This document shows, piece after piece, positions 1 to 5,512 of a stretch of 7,956 nt of DNA. This DNA comes from Methylophilaceae bacterium UBA6140 (GTDB taxonomy: Bacteria; Pseudomonadota; Gammaproteobacteria; Burkholderiales; Methylophilaceae), in contig DIVE01000081.1 of the NCBI GenBank assembly GCA_002423265.1, positions 1-7,956 on the forward strand, in the 5' to 3' direction. The notes under the pieces were generated by a model, which saw nothing but the letters and a program-made list of their open reading frames with translations, was not told the DNA's origin and did no database searches. Made by a program: the position numbers and the translations under genes. Position 1 is the first letter of the stretch. Every line of letters begins with the position of its first letter.

Positions 1-303
1 GTACAGGCAGAAATCGACGCTCATTCCCCTACCTACCTTTACGACAATATTGAAACTGCGATTGAATTAAATCAGGACTCTGGAGCCGATTTTATATTAA
101 TTGGTGTTGCATTCAAACCAACCTATCTTTTTGTATATCCGCGCCTTATTTTGGTAGATGTGAAACAGAGAAAAGTGGTTATGTCTAAAGTTACACAACT
201 TGAAAGCTCTTGGAGTGATCAAAACACTACCATTCGTACTGCTGAAAAATTGGCTCAGATGGTCAAAGAAAGATTTGATACCATTAATAGTGTTCTAAAA
301 TGA
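1..303 (+). CDS. DUF2380/DUF3280-like protein, C-terminal part (5' end outside window)
   Basis: An open frame enters at base 1 and runs 100 codons to a TGA at 301-303; the start lies outside the window. The core reads GADFILIGVAFKP, then LILVDVKQRKVV and, near the end, SSWSDQNTTIRTAEKLA. The GAD-(I/V)L-G-strand followed by a strand ending in 'DVKQRKVV' resembles, from memory, the C-terminal half of the DUF2380/DUF3280 proteins, which are small, often exported proteins of unknown role. Any signal peptide would be in the missing part. The gene is AT-rich like the two that follow and unlike tpiA-secG. The next gene starts 67 bases downstream on the same strand, with a palindrome between them, so they need not share a transcript. 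The family assignment is tentative; that it is a coding tail is more secure. Confidence 0.55.
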   Translation, partial: VQAEIDAHSPTYLYDNIETAIELNQDSGADFILIGVAFKPTYLFVYPRLILVDVKQRKVVMSKVTQLESSWSDQNTTIRTAEKLAQMVKERFDTINSVLK

Positions 304-319
304 GAGTAAAGTAGAAGTG

Positions 320-334
320 AACATAAATTATGTT
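320..334. promoter_or_regulatory. Perfect 15-bp palindrome, candidate operator
   Basis: AACATA-AAT-TATGTT is a perfect 6+6 inverted repeat with a 3-base centre, placed 36 bases before the start of the membrane protein gene that precedes the tetR-family gene. TetR-family regulators commonly bind palindromes of about this size in their own promoter region, so this is the best candidate operator in the window. I see no convincing -35/-10 pair around it, and AT-rich palindromes of this size can occur by chance. Confidence 0.35.
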
Positions 335-370
335 TGAAATTGAAGCTAATAGTCTGTGTGGAGATAGATA

Positions 371-1153
371 ATGGAGCTTTTGAACAGTTCATGGTTAATT
401 CACTTGATTGAGGGCACTGGTAGAAAGCCCCGTGAAAAACTTCTGTCGATCTATTCAATATTAGATACATGGCTAAAAGCGCCAAATGTACGAGAATCTT
501 TGATCAAAGAAGGTGCACTTGAAAAGCCAATAGAAGGATGCAAATCCCTTGAGGCTCACTTGATGGCATTGGCGGTCCAGGGTAGGCTCAAGGACCCGTA
601 TTCAGTCATTACTCAACTCATGATACTACTTCAAGCTGCTGTGGCTGAAGAGCTGAGAAATCCAGGATTGGGTGCTCTCAATTTTGCACAGCAGGCAGCG
701 GAAGTAGTATTGAAACAAGCTGAACCAAACTATATATCAAAGATTGATAACTTAATTAAAAGCAGTGGTTATGCTGCCTCAGTGATTGCAATAAGTGTGT
801 TAACTTTGCACTTTTGGCCAGACAATAGTACCTCGCTTCGTAGCTATTCAAGTCCAAGCGTTGGGACGCAATATACAATCGTTAGCTTAGTAGATAGTGA
901 ATTACTGGAAAAGGCTTCAGAATTAAGATGGAATATGGTGTCGGGTAAATGCCCGACTCCTAATTTCTTCAGTATCCCTAAGGATCAGTTCGCTACTTAT
1001 GTAGGCGTTATTGAGTCCAATATTACTTATGAGAGTGAAGCAAGTAAAAAGAATTTAGCTAGTTTCTTAGCTTGGTATAACCAAAATAGAGCTTGGGAGT
1101 GTTTTTCTAATACTGAAGAAAAGCAAAAATATATTTTAGGGATGGGTATTTAA
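371..1153 (+). CDS. Membrane-anchored protein with TetR C-terminal-like domain, no HTH
   Basis: 260 residues. GGAG lies 7 bases before the ATG, supporting this start. Residues about 16-117 resemble the ligand-binding half of TetR-family regulators: PREKLLSIYSILDTW, then AHLMALAVQGRLKDP and a QLMILLQAAVAEEL helix, matching the usual LAxxAGxxDPxxLAxQLxLLxDGA pattern. There is no helix-turn-helix domain before it. Residues about 133-149 (GYAASVIAISVLTLHFW) form one probable membrane helix, with lysines before it (K124, K130) and none after, which predicts a cytoplasmic N-terminus and a periplasmic C-terminal domain (about 151-260) that I do not recognise. That domain has two cysteines (C194, C243) that could form a disulfide outside the cytoplasm. 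The gene stops immediately before the ATG of a complete TetR regulator, so the two are almost certainly co-translated. I infer a sensor or antagonist that pairs with that regulator. Confidence 0.6.
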   Translation: MELLNSSWLIHLIEGTGRKPREKLLSIYSILDTWLKAPNVRESLIKEGALEKPIEGCKSLEAHLMALAVQGRLKDPYSVITQLMILLQAAVAEELRNPGLGALNFAQQAAEVVLKQAEPNYISKIDNLIKSSGYAASVIAISVLTLHFWPDNSTSLRSYSSPSVGTQYTIVSLVDSELLEKASELRWNMVSGKCPTPNFFSIPKDQFATYVGVIESNITYESEASKKNLASFLAWYNQNRAWECFSNTEEKQKYILGMGI

Positions 1154-1708
1154 ATGTCAGCAAGAATGAAAGAGTATATTTTGCAAGCAGCTGGTGATTT
1201 GTTCGCTAAACAAGGCTTCAATTCGACTAGTGTGGATAACATTGCTGCACAAGCACAGGTCGCAAAAGTTACTTTGTATAAATACTATAAATCTAAAGAA
1301 CTGCTAATTATTGAATACCTGAAAACCCAAGATCAAAAACTCTGGAAAAAGCTGTCTGAAACAACCCAGCAAGAAACTGCATTGGCTGAACTGGAAATGC
1401 ATATTACGACGTTATTGGATGTAATTAACGATAAGGATTTTAAAGGTTTTGCTTCATTACATGCTGGGATGGAGTTTCCTGAGTTAGAAAACCCAGTTAA
1501 TCAAACATCCAAAGAGTTTTCTAAACAACTTAGAGAACAAATTTCGGATTTAGCAATAAAGGCTGGGGTCAAATCTGCTAATGCATTAGCCATGCAATTG
1601 GCATTAGTTGTAGAAGGTGCTTCAATTTCCCAAAGAAACCAAACTAGCAACGATTCAATTGTTCATGCAAAATCATTGGTAAAGACTTTAATTAATGCAG
1701 CAATATGA
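1154..1708 (+). CDS. TetR/AcrR-family transcriptional regulator
   Basis: 184 residues, normal for the family. The N-terminal DNA-binding domain is plain: ILQAAGDLFAKQGFNSTSVD (residues 9-28), then the helix-turn-helix NIAAQAQVAKVTLYKYYKSK (29-48). The C-terminal half (about 75-184) has the dimerisation and ligand domain seen in many AcrR-like proteins, with FASLHAGMEFPELENP (99-114), LREQISDLAIKAGV (126-139) and LAMQLALVVEGA (145-156). The ATG directly follows the TAA of the upstream gene, whose N-terminal half resembles this same C-terminal domain; a GGGATGGG stretch about 8-12 bases upstream can serve as ribosome-binding site. It probably represses its own operon, possibly through the palindrome at 320-334. 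The ligand and other targets cannot be read from sequence. No efflux pump or enzyme gene that it might control lies next to it here. Confidence 0.9.
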   Translation: MSARMKEYILQAAGDLFAKQGFNSTSVDNIAAQAQVAKVTLYKYYKSKELLIIEYLKTQDQKLWKKLSETTQQETALAELEMHITTLLDVINDKDFKGFASLHAGMEFPELENPVNQTSKEFSKQLREQISDLAIKAGVKSANALAMQLALVVEGASISQRNQTSNDSIVHAKSLVKTLINAAI

Positions 1709-1953
1709 TTATAGAGAAAGCGAAATAATTAGCGTCTCTGCCTAACTATTTTGAGTATGATACAACTTTAAACTGCTACTTTTGGTCTCTGTTTTTTAAA
1801 TCCAGTTCATATCGCCAAATGAATGTCTGCTTAGGGCCGATTGCTGAAGTCAGAAGAACTAAACTGAACGGCCGCTTTGTCCCGCATCAGAGACTTTCAT
1901 ATAACTTCATTGATCGACTGGATCATCCGCAAAGCGGACTGTTAATGTGATAG
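1709..1953. other. Gene-free stretch between converging genes, with repeat-like motifs
   Basis: No coding frame is convincing here. The right part (about 1821-1947) holds related short motifs: GTCTGCTTAGGG at 1825, CGGCCGCTTTGTCCC at 1869-1883, and an inverted relative TCCGC-AAA-GCGGA at 1926-1938, which is a perfect small hairpin. A 13-of-15 relative of the second motif recurs at 3348-3362, on the other side of the cassette pair. GCCTAAC at 1740-1746 reads GTTAGGC on the minus strand, the form of an integron core site, but I could not build a full attC from it. The stretch may be debris at the left edge of the cassette segment. Confidence 0.4.
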
Positions 1954-2739
1954 CTAGCTGGCACGCCACTTTTTGGCGCGTCTAGGTTGAACGACTTGTT
2001 GGACATTATTTGCAAGATGATTTAAACAATCTTCAACCTCAGCCACCATACGCTCTTGAACGGTTTGAATTTGCCATTCTGGTTTTCGTGCTTTTCTCAT
2101 GCTTTTAACTGAATAGCGCATTCTACGCAAAATAGGCTTCCTACCATTATAGAATAATTGCCATAGAGCTTCGTAAAGTGCATTTACAAAAACAAATACC
2201 TTTTGCAACTCTCTTATGTTGGTATTGCTGAATAGTTTTTGGACTTCTTCTGAGTCTGTTATTTCTTTGTGAGCATAGATTTTATGTCGTATGTCACGAT
2301 AGTTTGCTTTGTATATACTCCTGTGTTCATTTACTTTTTTTCGGAGCGCTCTAAAGTCCTTCGCCTTAGGTTCATATGCCGATTTAAGGTAATCCCCAAT
2401 CCATTCGTGCGCATTATCACTTTCAGCTCTTTTGCGTTTTTCTAGCGAGACCTTTGAAAATATTTCTATATTTTCTTGCGCCACTTTTAACAACCTATCG
2501 ATATTATGTGGTGACTTTTGATCGAATATTCGACCTAGTACAATAAAGAATGATGTTTGGTAAGCACCCATGGTTGTATTCCAAAAGAATGGGGTGCGAT
2601 TTACAGCATGCAGTGTTTTCTTCTTTTCACTGACTATTGAATTAAAAGACAGATAACCGTAAAGAAATTGCGCCCCAGCTTGCGCTTCTGATCTGAATAT
2701 TTCTAATTCAGCTGTAAATTTCTTTTCGTTTTTGGTCAT
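1954..2739 (-). CDS. AbiU2-like HEPN-domain protein on an integron cassette
   Basis: 261 residues, probably cytoplasmic. The key signature is YRDIRHKIYAHKE at 147-159: R151 and H157 give the R-x5-H pattern within the RX4-6H motif of HEPN-fold RNases, and the 'IRHKIYAHKE' setting recalls the AbiU2-type HEPN proteins found among abortive-infection and toxin genes. Earlier helices include GAYQTSFFIVLGRIFD (58-73), also typical of that group. The C-terminal 60 residues are rich in arginine and lysine, which could help RNA binding. The ATG is 10 bases after the end of a core site (GTTGTGC on the minus strand), the usual layout of a cassette gene, and no ribosome-binding site is visible. No antitoxin gene sits beside it. 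RNase activity and a defence role are inferred from the family; the HEPN call rests on the motif and overall pattern. Confidence 0.65.
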   Translation of the reverse strand: MTKNEKKFTAELEIFRSEAQAGAQFLYGYLSFNSIVSEKKKTLHAVNRTPFFWNTTMGAYQTSFFIVLGRIFDQKSPHNIDRLLKVAQENIEIFSKVSLEKRKRAESDNAHEWIGDYLKSAYEPKAKDFRALRKKVNEHRSIYKANYRDIRHKIYAHKEITDSEEVQKLFSNTNIRELQKVFVFVNALYEALWQLFYNGRKPILRRMRYSVKSMRKARKPEWQIQTVQERMVAEVEDCLNHLANNVQQVVQPRRAKKWRAS

Positions 2740-2749
2740 TGACGATTAT

Positions 2750-2821
2750 GCACAACGTGGAAGTGAGGGGCAGACGAAGCGCGTAGCTTGTTGGCTGACC
2801 CTCTCGGCTGTCGTGTTAGGT
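2750..2821 (-). repeat. Integron attC recombination site (72 bp, read on the minus strand)
   Basis: Read on the minus strand the site opens with ACCTAAC (2821-2815), matching the inverse core RYYYAAC, and closes with GTTGTGC (2756-2750), one base off GTTRRRY. Between them the arms GAGAGGGTCAGCC and GTCTGCCCCTCAC pair at about 10 of 13 positions, and the loop holds a small AAGC/GCTT stem. Length, paired arms and position (3 bases after one stop codon, 10 before the next start) are all as expected for attC. The inverse core is the exact complement of the GTTAGGT core at 3272-3278 that opens the upstream cassette, as expected if both ends belonged to one circular cassette. Confidence 0.8.
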
Positions 2822-2824
2822 TTG

Positions 2825-3265
2825 CTACCAATCACTCTTTACCTCGTACTTTTTGACAATCAGAGCTGACGGAATGCAGCTGTGGGATTGCAGAACCAAA
2901 GTGACCTCTTGCTCATGTGGGTGCTCTGGGTTAGCGAATTTAAAAGACTGAATTCCTTCTGCTTCAAGCCGATCGGCATCAATTACATATATGAATCCAT
3001 CTTCGGTATTTCCACTGGTTGCAAAACGCTTGGCGATTGCCTCAGAAGTAGACGTTGATATGGCACGGGGGTCATAAGGACTGCCGTCAATTTGCTGGGC
3101 TCTGGCGGCGTTTGCCTCGGAATATTCACGGGTAAACTTTCCGTCTCTTCTAATCTTTCCGTCGCGCATAGGTGAAACCTTGGAGGTGGAACCTTTGGGG
3201 CGGATTTCGCCTTGGTTCTTGGCGTCCATAGTTTTGTTCACGCCGTGATAGAGCAGCTTGCTCAT
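2825..3265 (-). CDS. Putative ADP-ribosyltransferase-fold protein, complete integron cassette gene
   Basis: 146 residues without signal peptide or membrane segment. The pattern fits a small ADP-ribosyltransferase fold: LYHG at residues 5-8 in the place of the usual first-strand L-Y-R-G, STSTSEAIAKRFA at 70-82 matching the S-T-S strand and following helix, IYVIDAD at 92-98, and HEQEVTLV at 117-124 supplying a possible E-x-E (E118, E120). The first-strand arginine is a histidine here (H7), as in the H-type ADP-ribosyltransferases such as Arr and the PARPs, so activity is uncertain. The gene lies between two matching integron core sites: the opening core GTTAGGT ends 6 bases before the ATG and its AGG may double as the ribosome-binding site, and attC begins 3 bases after the stop. 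It could modify a drug, a host protein or a nucleic acid; the target cannot be read. The fold assignment is from motifs only. Confidence 0.5.
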   Translation of the reverse strand: MSKLLYHGVNKTMDAKNQGEIRPKGSTSKVSPMRDGKIRRDGKFTREYSEANAARAQQIDGSPYDPRAISTSTSEAIAKRFATSGNTEDGFIYVIDADRLEAEGIQSFKFANPEHPHEQEVTLVLQSHSCIPSALIVKKYEVKSDW

Positions 3266-3271
3266 GAAAAA

Positions 3272-3278
3272 ACCTAAC
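3272..3278 (-). repeat. Integron core site GTTAGGT opening the ADP-ribosyltransferase cassette
   Basis: On the minus strand GTTAGGT fits the GTTRRRY consensus exactly and lies 6 bases before the ATG of the cassette gene. It complements the ACCTAAC that begins the attC downstream of the same gene, which marks 2756-3277 as roughly one complete cassette. No second arm was found on the other side, so what preceded this cassette (attI or another attC) has been lost or replaced. Confidence 0.7.
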
Positions 3279-3369
3279 AGTAATTATAGAGACGCAACAT
3301 GACTGAGTTGATTGTAATTCAATTTGAACAATTATTGAATAAATGACCGTCTGCTTTGTCCCCTTGAAC

Positions 3370-3469
3370 TCAACCGGTCGATGCAACAGATTGGGCAAAT
3401 CTTTCTGCCGGTGTTTGGTAGTTTAGTGTTTTTCTTGGACGTTCATTTAATTTTCTCAAACTAAACCAG
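3370..3469 (-). mobile_element. IS30-family transposase remnant (C-terminal tail only)
   Basis: Minus-strand translation from about 3450 to a TGA at 3372-3370 gives LNERPRKTLNYQTPAERF followed by AQSVASTG and stop. The LN-RPRKTL-x-TPAE block is the hallmark C-terminus of IS30-family transposases. Nothing of the rest of the transposase is present: a few codons upstream the frame runs into the stop region of the DHH nuclease gene. The element is therefore dead here. Its truncated end abuts the nuclease gene, so an IS-mediated deletion or rearrangement may have joined that gene to the cassette segment. I could not define terminal inverted repeats. Confidence 0.75.
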
Positions 3470-3472
3470 TAT

Positions 3473-5248
3473 TTAGTAATCAATTTGAGAAATGATTTGA
3501 AGTTGTATTTTTTTATTATTTCGGTACCAATTACTCTTTAAAGAGTAAACAAAATTTAATCTATCGCCAATATTAAATTTAATAACAGCATCATCTCCAA
3601 CAGCATTAAACCAAATAGCATCCAAAACTTTTACGCCATCCCAAAGTTCAAGTTTTAAGTGACTACCATCCCCCAGCGTTTTTATTGCCTTTACTTCAAA
3701 TTTACCTTTGAAGGTAGGGTAAGCAAAATCTCTTCCCCAAGGCTCCAATTTCTCTAATTCATCCAGAACATTAAAATCGCTAAGTCCTGTTGGTAATTCG
3801 CCATCGACCCAAATTATTGGCTTCAATTCTTTATTGCCAATCTGGGCATTAACAGCTTCTTCATAAGCAATCACAAATTGTTCAAATGAAGAGATTAAAA
3901 TTGATCCGCCACCTGCACCTACATGGCCACCATGACTTAAAAGTAATTCGGGATACTTTTCGCTAACGTATGACAATGCCTCTTTAACATTAAAGCCCGG
4001 TATCCCACGAAACGACCCAGAAGCAATTTTTATTTCATCAGTAGAAGTTACGTTCTTTACACCAGCACCTTTCGGTGAAAAAATCCCTGCAGGTTTGCCG
4101 AAAGCCTCAACTAATCTGCTTGCCGTAATGCCATGAACCCCACTATGCCCATCTTCCAAAAACAGAACAATTGACTGGCCATTCTTTTTACATGCTTCGG
4201 GAATAGCTTTTTCCCTTAACTTCTTCTCAATTTCTTTTCGTAATGCGTTTTCATTCTGTAATTCTTGCCAATGCTTTTGAGCCTCTGCTTTGGTCTTGGC
4301 TATTAGAAACTTAAATCCCACTTCAGCCCAATCAAGTCTCCCTGCTGCCGCTACTGCAGGAGCAAGTCGAAAACCAATAGTTTCTGCATCAACAGGGCCA
4401 TGAAGGTCAGAGCAAAACACTTCCCAACAAGGTCGGGTCTTATTATTAATTAATTGCAAACCACGCTTCACGAAAGTTCTATTAGTAGAAGCTTTTTCTG
4501 GTTTCATTGAAACGCAATCAGCTATTGTCGCAACCGCAACATAATCTAAAAGGGGTGATAGGCTTGGAATCTTTTCTCTAATTCCTTCTTGAATCAAAGC
4601 TGACCTAACTTTTGCCATGGTTAGAAATGCAACACCGGCACCACATACATGCTTGTCGTAATTTGAATCAGTTCGTATTGGGTTGACGACAGCGATAGCA
4701 GACTTAGGAGGACCGTTAGCGCCAATTTCATGATGATCAGTCACTATTACATCAATGCCGGCATCTGCAATCTTTTTAATTCGTGGTTCATCACTACTGC
4801 CCTTATCTGCAGATATAACCAAGCCTGGTTTAATATCAATGATTCTTTGAGCAACTGGTTCTGTAATACCATAGCCTTCAGTGAGTCGATGACTGGTAAC
4901 TACATTAACTAATGAAGGACTAACCTTGAAGTTATCAATTAATGCTGACCATAAAACAGCTGCTGAGCCAGTTCCATCCATATCATGGTCACAAACTAGT
5001 ACTATTTTTTCTTCGTTTTTGATTGCACCCACTATCCGTCTGACTGCGACATCCATATCAGGTATTGCTGATGGATCTTCTACATCAGATAAATCATTGG
5101 AATACAACAATTTAACATCGATTGGTTTGTCTAGTCTTGATGACAAAACTTTAGCAAGCCAATTAGCTAATCCACCATCAATCAGATTTGCATAGACTGC
5201 ATCATTAATTTCACGAGCTATAAATATGGGTTTAGGAGGTTTTTGCAT
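3473..5248 (-). CDS. RecJ-like single-stranded-DNA exonuclease (DHH/DHHA1), divergent, accessory copy
   Basis: 591 residues, close to the usual RecJ length (about 570). RecJ degrades single-stranded DNA 5'-3' in recombination and mismatch repair. The motifs appear in order: DHDMDG (87-92) for the usual DYDADG; SHRLTEGYG (119-127); SADKG (146-150) where RecJ has VDNG; TDHHEIG (170-176); TIADCV (241-246); PAVAAAGRLD (297-306) for GPRLNAAGRLD. The DHHA1 part follows with GHSGVHGITASRL (367-379) and SHGGHVGAGGG (438-448), then an OB-like tail with LEPWGRDFAYP (501-511) and GDGSHLKLELWDG (526-538). Metal-binding aspartates and histidines look intact, so it should be active. It is AT-rich and clearly different from the GC-rich recJ fragment 250 bases away. 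No clear ribosome-binding site precedes the ATG. It may replace the broken recJ or serve the element. Confidence 0.85.
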   Translation of the reverse strand: MQKPPKPIFIAREINDAVYANLIDGGLANWLAKVLSSRLDKPIDVKLLYSNDLSDVEDPSAIPDMDVAVRRIVGAIKNEEKIVLVCDHDMDGTGSAAVLWSALIDNFKVSPSLVNVVTSHRLTEGYGITEPVAQRIIDIKPGLVISADKGSSDEPRIKKIADAGIDVIVTDHHEIGANGPPKSAIAVVNPIRTDSNYDKHVCGAGVAFLTMAKVRSALIQEGIREKIPSLSPLLDYVAVATIADCVSMKPEKASTNRTFVKRGLQLINNKTRPCWEVFCSDLHGPVDAETIGFRLAPAVAAAGRLDWAEVGFKFLIAKTKAEAQKHWQELQNENALRKEIEKKLREKAIPEACKKNGQSIVLFLEDGHSGVHGITASRLVEAFGKPAGIFSPKGAGVKNVTSTDEIKIASGSFRGIPGFNVKEALSYVSEKYPELLLSHGGHVGAGGGSILISSFEQFVIAYEEAVNAQIGNKELKPIIWVDGELPTGLSDFNVLDELEKLEPWGRDFAYPTFKGKFEVKAIKTLGDGSHLKLELWDGVKVLDAIWFNAVGDDAVIKFNIGDRLNFVYSLKSNWYRNNKKIQLQIISQIDY

Positions 5249-5512
5249 TTGTTGAACACGAGTTACACTATATTCTAGTGACTAAAGGTTATGATGACAT
5301 TGAAAAGTGAATTGCTAATATTCTTTATAAATAAAATCTAAGGATTAAAATCAATGATTATATTTATAAAGTATTCCATAAAGCTGATTTTTTGAAGATA
5401 AATAATTCGCAAGGCTGGAAAGTGGCAACTTTAAGACAGAGCACTTTAATATCGATGAGAATCTAGGCGTATCATGTTGGACATTTTTAATTAAAAAAGT
5501 GGATGCAATATA
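5249..5512. other. AT-rich gene-free stretch up to the recJ junction
   Basis: This 264-base stretch separates the nuclease gene from the recJ remnant. It holds three inverted repeats: CACTA-TATTC-TAGTG at 5266-5280, AAAGT-GGCA-ACTTT at 5419-5432, and a 20-bp near-palindrome at 5481-5500 centred on TTAATTAA. A short frame of about 35 codons on the + strand ends in a TAA at 5511-5513, right at the junction; I do not recognise it and in such AT-rich DNA it may mean nothing. The promoter of the nuclease gene should be here, but no clear -35/-10 pair was found. Confidence 0.5.
5266..5280. promoter_or_regulatory. Inverted repeat in the nuclease gene's upstream region, candidate operator
   Basis: CACTA-TATTC-TAGTG is a perfect 5+5 inverted repeat 17 bases upstream of the ATG of the minus-strand RecJ-like gene. 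Its position would let a bound protein block transcription or translation initiation, and on the minus strand the centre includes TATAGT, a possible -10. No regulator for it is obvious in the window. Confidence 0.25.

Noticed and set aside
1926..1938. TCCGC-AAA-GCGGA as a terminator for the HEPN gene
   Set aside because: The stem is only 5 bp and no T-run follows it on the minus strand; it fits better as one of the repeat motifs in this stretch.
1740..1947. A second attC between GTTAGGC-like and CATTAAC-like strings
   Set aside because: About 200 bases is too long, the arms do not pair, and CATTAAC does not match RYYYAAC at the first position or complement the cassette's opening core.
3150..3398. 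82-codon open frame overlapping the ADP-ribosyltransferase cassette gene on the same strand
   Set aside because: It crosses the cassette boundary and the IS30 tail and has no recognisable pattern, whereas the overlapping frame has motifs and cassette spacing.
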